This document shows, piece after piece, positions 7,529 to 15,096 of a stretch of 64,000 bases of DNA. Position numbers and translations under genes: made by a program. Below the pieces are notes generated by a model. It did no database searches, was not told where the DNA came from, and worked only from the letters and a program-made list of their open reading frames with translations. This stretch comes from Candidatus Riflebacteria bacterium HGW-Riflebacteria-1. GTDB taxonomy: Bacteria > Muiribacteriota > Ozemobacteria > Ozemobacterales > Ozemobacteraceae. Every line of letters starts with the position of its first letter. The stretch's first letter is position 1. Where the stretch lies: assembly GCA_002839445.1 (NCBI GenBank), contig PGYB01000003.1:62001-126000 (forward strand), in the 5' to 3' direction.

Positions 7529-7858
7529 TCACAGCTTTATAGCTGTCTGCAGATCGTCAGCGAATGACATCAGCTTGTTCAAGCCAAGAAGCTGTACAAT
7601 TCGCAGCATAGTCTGATTGCAACCGGCAACGACCAGCCGGGCACCTTTATTTTTCAGGCTCATGTGGTGTTTAACGATGGTGGTGATAGCCGAACTGCAG
7701 ATCATCTCAACGCCGGTAAGATCAATGATAACCTTTTTGCTGCCAGATTCTTCAGCCTGCTGAACAGCTTGATCAAACTCCTGCACAGCATCAAAAAAAA
7801 TACTGTCGGTCACCTTTACAACCTGACTGCTTTCGACATTCTCAACTTTAAATAGCAT
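7529..7858 (-). CDS. STAS-domain anti-anti-sigma factor-like protein
   Basis: 109 residues, a single STAS domain. The segment VIIDLTGVEMICSSAITTIV matches the strand-loop-helix of SpoIIAA/RsbV with a Ser pair (CSS) at the usual phosphorylation site, and ARLVVAGCNQTMLRIVQLLGL is the following helix-strand. Such proteins bind a switch kinase when unphosphorylated and are reactivated by PP2C phosphatases. The SpoIIE phosphatase at 4491-5417 is three genes downstream on the same strand. No switch kinase (HATPase_c) is visible in this window. It is the first gene of the run after a gap of 127 bases, so its promoter should lie within 7859-7985. Confidence 0.9.
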   Translation of the reverse strand: MLFKVENVESSQVVKVTDSIFFDAVQEFDQAVQQAEESGSKKVIIDLTGVEMICSSAITTIVKHHMSLKNKGARLVVAGCNQTMLRIVQLLGLNKLMSFADDLQTAIKL

Positions 7859-7985
7859 ACGAAATTATCTCCCAGTATCTGTAAAAGCATAAAGTATATT
7901 CTATACGCGCATTCTATCACATCAGAGCAGCCAATATCAGTATATTTATCGAACCGACAGGTCGCCACGTGTGAGAAGTCAGAAA

Positions 7986-9884
7986 CTATTCTTTCGGCGC
8001 CTGCCAGCTGTTCCAATGCAGACGTTCTGGCTTCCATTTGTCTTTGGGCTTATCAATCCCGGTCGGGTAGCCAAGTGGAATAACGCAAAGCGGCAGTATG
8101 TGCTCGGGCAAACCGATCGCCTGCGAGGTAACCTGCATACGATCTGCATAAGGATAGCATGCTGTCCAGACCGCTCCCAGGCCCATGCTTTCTGCTGCAA
8201 GCAGAATGTTCTGAGTTGCGGCTGAGCAGTCGAGCATCCACATGTCCTCACTGTTGCCTGCTTTGGCGATCTCAAGGTCGCCGCAGACAACTATAGCAGC
8301 TGCCGCGCTGGCAAGCATTTTTGCGTAGGGAAGTTTTTCAGCGAGACTGGTCATGATCGCTTTATCATGAAGAACCACGAACTGCCACGGCTGGCGATTG
8401 CGAGCTGTTGGCGCTGCCATACCTGCTTTTACCATGGCAACCAGCTGTTCCTGGCTGACTTCCTGACTGGTATAACTGCGCACACTCTTGCGCTGATGAA
8501 TATTGTGCAAAACCGGGTTTTCCGTGGTCGCGGCAGGTGTCGCTGCTGCCGCCGGCGGCGCTGAACTGGCGACCATACTGGCGTTTTGAGCAACTGGCGT
8601 AGTCTGCGACTGCACCATGCGTGACGACGAAAACACCTGAATTATGATCACGATAACCAGTAACAAATTTATAACTTCAACAAATTTCATCTTTCCATCC
8701 TCCGGTTGTAATTCACGCTTTTCCATAAACACTTGTGGAAAGCGCAGAGTTTCGACAATGACGCCACTCGGGCAAAAGCAGCTGCACCATGGACGCCGCA
8801 TGAACAGAGACAAAACCAGAAACAGTAAAGCAATGGCGATTACCAGATCTGCTGCAGAATTCAGCATAAAAGCAGAAAAGGGTTCGACCATGCTAAGATT
8901 CACCGGAAAACCGGTCAGCAGAAAAAACACCACAATAGTCAGCAAAACTGGCCGCAAGCGCTTAACAGCCTCCGAGAATTGCTCGCCACCGTCAATCTTG
9001 CGACTGCACAGTTTGCCAACAAGCTCTTGAGCTGCTCCATAGGGGCAATACCAGGTGCAATACCAGGTGCGGCCGCAAAAAAATGGCAAGCCAAAAGCCA
9101 ACACAAAAAGAGAAACCATAAAAATATGCGTCTGGTAAGGAATCCCGTTCGCGACCCATGACATTATCAACTCAATAGAAACAAACCGGCCCAGAACGAA
9201 TCCTGGAACCAGAACAGATGCCAGCAATAACCATGTTCGGTATTTGCCCAACCCCAAACGGTTAAAACAGGCAAGCAACGACAGCATTATAAAAAGCACT
9301 CCCGCAGCTGTTTTTGCCACCTCGGTATAGTCGACGTTTTTGCGTTGCAGATCGAGAGCTGAATGGTTTGCCAATCGCAATCTTACGCTGTCGATAACGG
9401 CACGGGTAGTGAGGGTAGCGCGCGAAACTGCGTCAACGTTGTGTAAAACCGCTTCGTTTGCTGAAAGTCCGTTCCAGCTTTTGAAAAAGCCTTCACTGGT
9501 GATTCTCTCGACAAAATCAGGAGTTTCCTGGTGCGGTTGCAGAACCAGCCCGACTATCTTGCCGGCGCGGTCAAAGACAATGACGATGGGCAACCATGCC
9601 CCATAGCCAATTATGTGACGTGCTTGCGGCTGAGTATGAAGCACCCGGCCCACTCTTAGCCCATCTTTATCAAGAACCTCGGCTTCATCGTCGCTGAGAA
9701 CAAGAAATGAAGCAGCTTCGGGCAGATAAAGCCGGGCGTCGCTTATAGCAAAAGCGAGACTCTTTTCGCTGCCAGCCTTGCTACCAGTCAGGTCGTAGCC
9801 GAAAAACCGGCCTGTACGCGCAGAGATTGCCAGCAAAATTGCCAGAGCCAAAACAACCACATATATTTTCGCCAGAACTCGCAT
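7986..9884 (-). CDS. Fusion: FMN-binding domain, NapH/NosR-like membrane Fe-S domain, nitroreductase
   Basis: 632 residues in three parts. After an N-terminal anchor (residues about 7-22), residues 85-175 form an FMN-binding domain with the motif SRATLTT at 154-160, close to the SGAT flavinylation motif of NosR/RnfG/NqrC but with Arg for Gly. Residues about 190-420 contain six more helices and two polyferredoxin Cys blocks, CGRTWYCTWYCP and CSCFCP, as in NapH/NosR. An Ala/Pro linker leads to a complete nitroreductase domain (residues about 460-632: RKSVRSYTSQEVS, APTARNRQPW, MGLGAVWTACYP). Counting seven helices puts both the FMN domain and the nitroreductase outside the cytoplasm, suggesting electron delivery across the membrane to a periplasmic flavoenzyme. 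Substrate unknown. Confidence 0.85.
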   Translation of the reverse strand: MRVLAKIYVVVLALAILLAISARTGRFFGYDLTGSKAGSEKSLAFAISDARLYLPEAASFLVLSDDEAEVLDKDGLRVGRVLHTQPQARHIIGYGAWLPIVIVFDRAGKIVGLVLQPHQETPDFVERITSEGFFKSWNGLSANEAVLHNVDAVSRATLTTRAVIDSVRLRLANHSALDLQRKNVDYTEVAKTAAGVLFIMLSLLACFNRLGLGKYRTWLLLASVLVPGFVLGRFVSIELIMSWVANGIPYQTHIFMVSLFVLAFGLPFFCGRTWYCTWYCPYGAAQELVGKLCSRKIDGGEQFSEAVKRLRPVLLTIVVFFLLTGFPVNLSMVEPFSAFMLNSAADLVIAIALLFLVLSLFMRRPWCSCFCPSGVIVETLRFPQVFMEKRELQPEDGKMKFVEVINLLLVIVIIIQVFSSSRMVQSQTTPVAQNASMVASSAPPAAAATPAATTENPVLHNIHQRKSVRSYTSQEVSQEQLVAMVKAGMAAPTARNRQPWQFVVLHDKAIMTSLAEKLPYAKMLASAAAAIVVCGDLEIAKAGNSEDMWMLDCSAATQNILLAAESMGLGAVWTACYPYADRMQVTSQAIGLPEHILPLCVIPLGYPTGIDKPKDKWKPERLHWNSWQAPKE

Positions 9885-10105
9885 TGCTTATTAATAACTT
9901 ATCTGCCGGCAAATTGCCAGCGCACTTTATGTTGCTCAGCAATTCCCATGCAGAAGCCAAACCAGAATCATGATGTTTTGTGACTGCGCGCAGGACGGCT
10001 TGATGCCGATACTACTTAGCCTTGCTGAGCATGATGAAAAGAATGTGGACTTTTTGACCGAGAATTGCTGTAGTTGCTACTTCAGAATGACTACAGACAC
10101 AGATG

Positions 10106-10146
10106 AAAAGCCCGTCGCTACCAGCGGGGCAGCGACGGGCTTTGTT
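10106..10146 (-). terminator. Terminator of the molybdenum hydroxylase operon
   Basis: AGCCCGTCGCT and AGCGACGGGCT form an 11-bp perfect stem around a GC-rich loop. On the minus strand it is followed by TTTT and lies 17 bases after the large-subunit stop; on the plus strand TTTGTTTGTT follows, so it may work in both directions. Confidence 0.85.
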
Positions 10147-10162
10147 TGTTAGAGAACCTTTA

Positions 10163-13100
10163 TCAGCTGTTATCCTCAGGCTCGGCTGGGATAATTACTG
10201 TTGGAGCCGACACTATTTCGGGAGCTGGCTCGATTACCGAAACCGGTTCAACCGGCAAAACAGTTAGTGCTTCTTTTTGAGTCAGAATTTCGCCAGGTTT
10301 TGCCGACTTGGGCGGGCGACCACGTTTTTTGAGAGCAGTTGCAGCGGCTGTCTTGCCTGCTTTTGGCGGTCTGCCAAGTTTTTTGGCAACGGCTTTTTCA
10401 GAGGCGGCTTTGGGAGCTGCAGCAGCCGATTTTGCCGGGCGACCACGTTTTTTGGGAGCAGCTACAGCAGCTGTTTTGCCTGCTTTGGGCGGTCTACCAA
10501 GTTTTTTGGCAACGGCTTTTTCTGAGACTGCTTTTGCGGCAACACCAGCCGATTTTGGCGGGCGACCACGTTTTTTGGGAGCAGTTTCAGCAGCTGTCTT
10601 GACTGCTTTGGGCGGTCTACCAAGCTTCTTTGGAGCTGCTTTTTCAGAGACTGCTTTTGCGGCAACACCAGCCGATTTTGGCGGGCGACCACGTTTTTTG
10701 GGAGCAGTTACAACAGCTGTCTTGCCTGCTTTGGGCGGTCTGCCAAGCTTCTTTGGAGTGACTGCAGCAACGGCACTGCCTGCCTTAGGCGGTCGGCCAC
10801 GCTTTTTAGGGGAAGCGGCAACAGCGACCTGGCCAGCTTTCGGCGGCCGGCCAACTTTTCGTGGCACCTCAATTACAGCGCCAGCGATTTTTTTCGGGCG
10901 ACCAACTTTTCTCGGCGCAACAACTTCTGAAGCAACGACAACTTTGCGCGGGCGACCACGCTTTTTGGGAGCAGAATCAGCGCTCACTATTCTTTCATCT
11001 TTGCCAGACTGTGGTCGGGTGACTTTGCCAGTGGTCTTTTTGTGGTGAATAGCGCGCCAGACGTCTTCCTGACGGATCGGCATATGAGTCAGCACTGCGC
11101 CAACGGCCTTTTCGATAGCATTGCCGAGTGCGCCACAGACAGCGATCATTGAATGTTCGCCAACGCCACGAGCGCCAAATGGCCCGTCTATCTGCGGCGT
11201 CTCGATCGCTATGCAGTCGATTTCCTCAGGAATATCAAGGCTGGTAGGAATCTTGTTGTCGGTGAACGAAGGATTCAACAACTGACCTTTGTCATTGTAG
11301 ATGTAGCCTTCGCACATGGCGGTGCCAAGTCCCTGCAGCATGCCGCCAATAGCCTGACCGCGCACAGAAGATTCGTTGATTACGCAACCAACGTCATAGG
11401 CCGAAGCAACCTTGATCAAATTATATTCGCCAGTTTTCGGATCGACTTCGACGATCAGCCCATGAGCGCCGTATGTCCAGTCGAGAGCCGGGTTGCCCTG
11501 CCCGGTTTCTTTATTAAGATTGCTCAAACCCTGAGCAATATAGCGACCAATACCAACAATTGGACCACAGATGGCGTTGCCATCAGGGTAAGCGTAGCCA
11601 ACTGCCATCTGTTTATAGGTCACATGGCTTTTCGGGTGATGTTTTACGAAAACCTTGTCAGCATCGTGGTCGAGATCGCATTTCTGCGCACGCAGAACCT
11701 GCGCGGCCACGTCGTAACACTTGTCGAGCAGATCTTTTGCCGCCAGTATCGCAGCATTACCTGAAAGCAGCAGTCCCTTTGAAGCCACCGTCTGCCAGTC
11801 ATAAGGATCGCGATCGGTGTCGTTTTCGATCGGCAGCCGAACGCGCTCGATTGGCCAACGCAGGACTTCAGCGATGATCTGAGCGAGAGACGTATAAGTG
11901 CCCATTCCGTAGTCGGTCAGAGAATGACTGCCAGTAACACTGCCGTCTTCGTTAAGCTTGAGAATCAGAACGGTACCGGTGAAAGGCGGCATGGCCGGCG
12001 CCTTCTGCAACGCGACAACTGATTTGCCGATTTTAAGGCCGGTTTTCTTTTCGCGAGCTTTTTCGGCAGCGGTCAACTGGCCATAATGAATTGATTTAGC
12101 AACCTCGTTCATGCATTTGGTTACGTTGCCGGTGTTTTTAACCACTACCTCGCCGGTCATGGTTTTTGAACCGGCTTTCAACGCGTTCAGACGTCTGAAA
12201 TCCAGTGGATCCATGCCGATCTGTTCGGCGACATAATTCATGTGGCGTTCCATGCCCCAGCTGAACTCAACATGCCCGAAACCACGATAGGCAGTGCCAA
12301 ATGGCTTGTTGGTGTAAACGGTGTAAGCATCGACCCAGGCATTATCAATTTCATAGGGACCAGATGCAGAAAAACCAGATGCGCGGGTAACATTAACCGC
12401 GTAATCGGCATAAGCACCGGCATCCCAATACATGGTCATCTTCTGGGCAACAATCTTGCCATTCTTTTTGACGCCAGTCTTGATGTTGTAGATAAGCCCC
12501 GAACGGCATGGAAGCAGGCTGAATTCTTCCTCACGCGTCGCCTGAATTCTTACCGGACGACCACCAGCAACCTTTGACAGGCAGCAGCAGAGGGGTTCGA
12601 GATGAATTCCGGCTTTTCCGCCGAAACCACCACCAAGATATGGTGTGATAACTCTGATATTGCAATGCGGAATCTTGAATGCAATCGCAAACAGGTTGCG
12701 CACGGTGAATGGCGACTGGGCTGAGGTATGAATCGTAATTTTATCGCCCACATCCCACTTGCCGACAGCAATATGGGTTTCCATCGGCACATGCTGCACG
12801 TTCGGATTGGTGTATTCACGTTCAATTATGTAATCAGACTTTTTGAAACCCTTTTCGACATCGCCTTTGCGAAGCTTGGTGTGGTTGGCGATATTGGTGC
12901 CGGGAACCGGTGTAAAAACGGCCTGAACGAAGTCATATTTGCCAAGGTCAGGGTGAACCAGCGGAGCCTTTTTGTCAAAAACCTGCCTGGGATCAAGAAA
13001 AGGCGTCAAGACTTCGTATTCGATCTCGATCAGATCAACAGCCTGCTGGGCAATCGCCGGTGTTTCGGCGGCAACCGCGGCAACAGCTTCACCAAAGTGC

Positions 13101-13396
13101 CTTATTGTGTCTTTGGCGAGAATGTATTTGTCGACAAGATAGAGGCCGACGCGATAGTCGAGGTCTTTTCCGGTTAAAACCGCATGAACACCAGGCAAGC
13201 GGCTGGCTTTCGTGGTGTTGATCTTTTTGATTCTGGCCTTGGCGTGCGGGCTGCGCAGCACCTTTCCGTGCAGCATGCCGGCAAACTCAAGATCAGCGGT
13301 ATAAAGAGCCTGACCAGTGAGCTTTTCGATCGAATCAATTCTCGGAACATCTTTTCCTACGTATTTGCGATCTTTTCGAGGTGTGTTTTCAAGCAC
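10163..13396 (-). CDS. Molybdopterin-binding subunit of xanthine dehydrogenase family hydroxylase, with AT-hook-like tail
   Basis: 1077 residues; the family's large subunit usually has about 750-800. The body (1-795) is a complete xanthine dehydrogenase-type Mo subunit: GKDVPRIDSIEKLTGQALYT start, PYLGGGFGGK, TAYRGFGHVE and C-terminal GARGVGEHS with the catalytic Glu. AYRGFG, and not the Cys-loop of CO dehydrogenase, points to a purine or aldehyde-type hydroxylase. From about residue 808 to 1026 the protein is Ala/Lys/Pro-rich with 12 copies of K/R-K/R-x-GRP-x-K; six are the AT-hook core RGRP. An acidic, Pro-rich end follows. It overlaps the 2Fe-2S gene by 8 bases. The tail is foreign to this family and might bind DNA, RNA or polyanions, or be disordered padding. 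Confidence 0.9.
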   Translation of the reverse strand: MLENTPRKDRKYVGKDVPRIDSIEKLTGQALYTADLEFAGMLHGKVLRSPHAKARIKKINTTKASRLPGVHAVLTGKDLDYRVGLYLVDKYILAKDTIRHFGEAVAAVAAETPAIAQQAVDLIEIEYEVLTPFLDPRQVFDKKAPLVHPDLGKYDFVQAVFTPVPGTNIANHTKLRKGDVEKGFKKSDYIIEREYTNPNVQHVPMETHIAVGKWDVGDKITIHTSAQSPFTVRNLFAIAFKIPHCNIRVITPYLGGGFGGKAGIHLEPLCCCLSKVAGGRPVRIQATREEEFSLLPCRSGLIYNIKTGVKKNGKIVAQKMTMYWDAGAYADYAVNVTRASGFSASGPYEIDNAWVDAYTVYTNKPFGTAYRGFGHVEFSWGMERHMNYVAEQIGMDPLDFRRLNALKAGSKTMTGEVVVKNTGNVTKCMNEVAKSIHYGQLTAAEKAREKKTGLKIGKSVVALQKAPAMPPFTGTVLILKLNEDGSVTGSHSLTDYGMGTYTSLAQIIAEVLRWPIERVRLPIENDTDRDPYDWQTVASKGLLLSGNAAILAAKDLLDKCYDVAAQVLRAQKCDLDHDADKVFVKHHPKSHVTYKQMAVGYAYPDGNAICGPIVGIGRYIAQGLSNLNKETGQGNPALDWTYGAHGLIVEVDPKTGEYNLIKVASAYDVGCVINESSVRGQAIGGMLQGLGTAMCEGYIYNDKGQLLNPSFTDNKIPTSLDIPEEIDCIAIETPQIDGPFGARGVGEHSMIAVCGALGNAIEKAVGAVLTHMPIRQEDVWRAIHHKKTTGKVTRPQSGKDERIVSADSAPKKRGRPRKVVVASEVVAPRKVGRPKKIAGAVIEVPRKVGRPPKAGQVAVAASPKKRGRPPKAGSAVAAVTPKKLGRPPKAGKTAVVTAPKKRGRPPKSAGVAAKAVSEKAAPKKLGRPPKAVKTAAETAPKKRGRPPKSAGVAAKAVSEKAVAKKLGRPPKAGKTAAVAAPKKRGRPAKSAAAAPKAASEKAVAKKLGRPPKAGKTAAATALKKRGRPPKSAKPGEILTQKEALTVLPVEPVSVIEPAPEIVSAPTVIIPAEPEDNS
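10305..10700. repeat. 123-bp tandem repeat array inside the large-subunit gene
   Basis: The 7-mer GACCACG recurs at 10318, 10441, 10564 and 10687, exactly 123 bases apart, with most of the intervening sequence conserved. Each unit encodes 41 residues carrying one RGRP and one LGRP motif. Less regular copies continue to about 10970. The exact multiple of three keeps the frame, so copy number could change without breaking the protein. Confidence 0.9.
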
Positions 13397-13874
13397 GGGT
13401 CAGGCCCTCCTTTTTCTTCAGCTGGCCTGAAGCGTCCTGAACCGCTTCGATAATCTGCTGATATCCGGTACAGCGACAGAAGTTGCCTTCGATTGCCTCT
13501 TTGATCTGTTCAACACTTGGCTTTGCATTAGCCTGAAGCAAGGCACGAGCCGACATTATCATGCCAGGCGTGCAAAAGCCGCACTGCACAGCATGATTTT
13601 TATGGAATGCCTGCTGTAACTTTGAAAGCTTGCCATCTTTTGCTTCGCCTTCAATCGTCTGGATCTCGCAGCCATCGGTTTCGACCGCGAGAATCAAGCA
13701 TGAATTAACGGTTTTGCCATTCATGACAACAGTGCAGGCGCCGCATTCACCAGCTCCACAGCCTTCTTTGGTTCCGGTAAGACCAATATCTTCACGCAGA
13801 AAATGCAACAGGTTTTTAGTTTCTGAAGCATTGCGCTCATATTTTTTGCCATTTACAGTCAATTTTATTTTCAT
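13389..13874 (-). CDS. 2Fe-2S subunit of the molybdenum hydroxylase
   Basis: 161 residues, the normal length. The N-terminal plant-type [2Fe-2S] domain shows CGAGECGACTV and NSC; the C-terminal alpha-helical [2Fe-2S] domain shows CGFCTPGMIMSA and CRCTGY. It passes electrons from the Mo centre to FAD. It lies 14 bases after the FAD subunit and overlaps the Mo subunit by 8 bases, so the three subunits are made from one transcript. Overall arrangement FAD-FeS-Mo matches xanthine dehydrogenase, nicotinate and CoxMSL-like enzymes. Confidence 0.95.
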   Translation of the reverse strand: MKIKLTVNGKKYERNASETKNLLHFLREDIGLTGTKEGCGAGECGACTVVMNGKTVNSCLILAVETDGCEIQTIEGEAKDGKLSKLQQAFHKNHAVQCGFCTPGMIMSARALLQANAKPSVEQIKEAIEGNFCRCTGYQQIIEAVQDASGQLKKKEGLTRA

Positions 13875-13888
13875 GTGTATGCTCCTGT

Positions 13889-14704
13889 TTAAAAGAGTTC
13901 CGGGTAGATTTTTTCGACGAAATCCCGGGTCATGAACAGGCGATAATCACGAGAGGCGCGCACGTCATCGATCGGCGAAACAACCTGTTCAACGGCAGAA
14001 ATTACCCGGGCAACCTTTGCGTCTGGCGAAAGATCGGCGGTAACAACTGGAGTAGGAGCGCACGAACCAATACCAGCACGCATAACTTTGCTGGTTCTTG
14101 CTATTGCCACACTTACCAGAGCAATATCGTGGCCTTTAATGCGTTTCAATTTGCGCATTCCGTATTTTGCACCGGCCATTTCGGCGGGCACTATGATGCG
14201 CTGCAAAACTTCGTGAGGTTTAATCTGGGTCTTTTTGGGCCCGGTAAAAAAGTCCTTGAGAGGAATTACCCGCACGCCGTCAGCAGAGCCCAGCTCTACG
14301 CTTGCGCCAAGCGCCAGCAGCGAACATCCCATATCTGCGCACGGCGAGGCAGTGCAGAGATTGCCGGCGATAGTGGCGCGATTGCGCAATTGCGGGGAAC
14401 CAATGCGGCCAGCCGCATCAGCTAGAAGAGGATAATATTGTTTAACATTTTTGTCGTTTATCAGATCGATACAAACGGTGGTTGCTCCGATAGAAAGGCC
14501 TTCTGAATCGTTGAAGGTAATTCCCTGCAATTCCTTTATTTTTTTGATATCAATCAAATTTGCCGGTGCGATCCAGTGGTTATGAAGTTCGACGAGAATA
14601 TCAGTTCCGCCGGCCAGAATTCTTGACTTACCCGCATGTTTTTTGAGCAGGGTATAAAGCTCATTTTTGGACTTCGGTGCCAGATAATTAAATTCCTGAA
14701 GCAT
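13889..14704 (-). CDS. FAD-binding subunit of the molybdenum hydroxylase
   Basis: 271 residues of the CoxM/XdhB type. The FAD-binding motifs are RILAGGTDILVEL (pyrophosphate loop) and TIAGNLCTASPCADM; the C-terminal CODH-FAD domain begins near KYGMRKLKRIKGHDIALVSVA. ATG 14704 is preceded by AGGAGG at a spacing of 5. First gene of the operon. It accepts electrons from the 2Fe-2S subunit and passes them to NAD or ferredoxin; the acceptor cannot be told from sequence. Confidence 0.92.
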   Translation of the reverse strand: MLQEFNYLAPKSKNELYTLLKKHAGKSRILAGGTDILVELHNHWIAPANLIDIKKIKELQGITFNDSEGLSIGATTVCIDLINDKNVKQYYPLLADAAGRIGSPQLRNRATIAGNLCTASPCADMGCSLLALGASVELGSADGVRVIPLKDFFTGPKKTQIKPHEVLQRIIVPAEMAGAKYGMRKLKRIKGHDIALVSVAIARTSKVMRAGIGSCAPTPVVTADLSPDAKVARVISAVEQVVSPIDDVRASRDYRLFMTRDFVEKIYPELF

Positions 14705-14742
14705 CCATTCCTCCTGAAAAACTTTAGAAAAATCAGCTACTC

Positions 14743-14772
14743 AGTGTAAGAGCAATCATCCCGTTTATGCAA
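14743..14772 (-). promoter_or_regulatory. Possible sigma70 promoter for the hydroxylase operon
   Basis: On the minus strand TTGCAT (14767-14772), spacer of 18, TACACT (14743-14748), about 40 bases before the FAD-subunit start. Both boxes match the consensus at 4 of 6 positions only. Confidence 0.35.
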
Positions 14773-15011
14773 GCAATTTTGCACATAATTATCGGTATTT
14801 TTTTAATCCTGATATTAAATTGCGGCCTGATCTGAATCTGCAGCTATTCAAGCTTAAGCAATAATTATATTGAGCAACAATTATTAACTTATAATTATTT
14901 CCTGTTTAAACAATACTATTCACAATAAAATCGCTCATAGCAAAAGACTTGCAACCAGAGTCGTTTTTGTAGTTGCCAGCGAAAAGATTGCGATTACGGG
15001 ACACACCGGTG

Positions 15012-15083
15012 CGATTACGAGCACGATAAAGACATATTACCGGACATTGCCGAAGGTATTTACGAACGGAATAAGTGGAATTG
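15012..15083. repeat. Dispersed repeat, copy A
   Basis: CGATTACGAGCACG at 15012-15025 and AAGGTATTTACGAACG followed by AATAAGT and GAATTG at 15053-15083. The same two blocks, in the same order and strand, occur at 57549-57608 with a shorter middle. A partial direct GCGATTACG copy lies just upstream at 14990. Confidence 0.7.
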
Positions 15084-15096
15084 GTGTACTATACTG

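Larger units (their letters stand above)
14705..15096. other. Intergenic region upstream of the molybdenum hydroxylase operon
   Basis: 392 bases. It holds the minus-strand promoter candidate for the hydroxylase operon at the left, an AT-rich stretch at about 14860-14940 with several AATTATT/TTATAATT words, and copy A of a dispersed repeat at the right (15012-15083). No open frame longer than about 20 codons with a ribosome site was found. Confidence 0.6.

Noticed and set aside
9970..10152. Plus-strand 60-codon frame before the hydroxylase operon
   Set aside because: Runs through the strong terminator stem and has no Shine-Dalgarno; low-complexity end comes from the hairpin.
10305..10700. CRISPR-like array
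   Set aside because: Repeat unit is 123 bases, coding and without unique spacers.
10308..11048. Plus-strand 246-codon Gly/Ala/Phe-rich frame
   Set aside because: Antisense shadow of the AT-hook repeats; composition follows the repeat and there is no start signal.
11153..11764. Plus-strand 203-codon frame opposite the Mo subunit
   Set aside because: Antisense to a well-supported enzyme gene.
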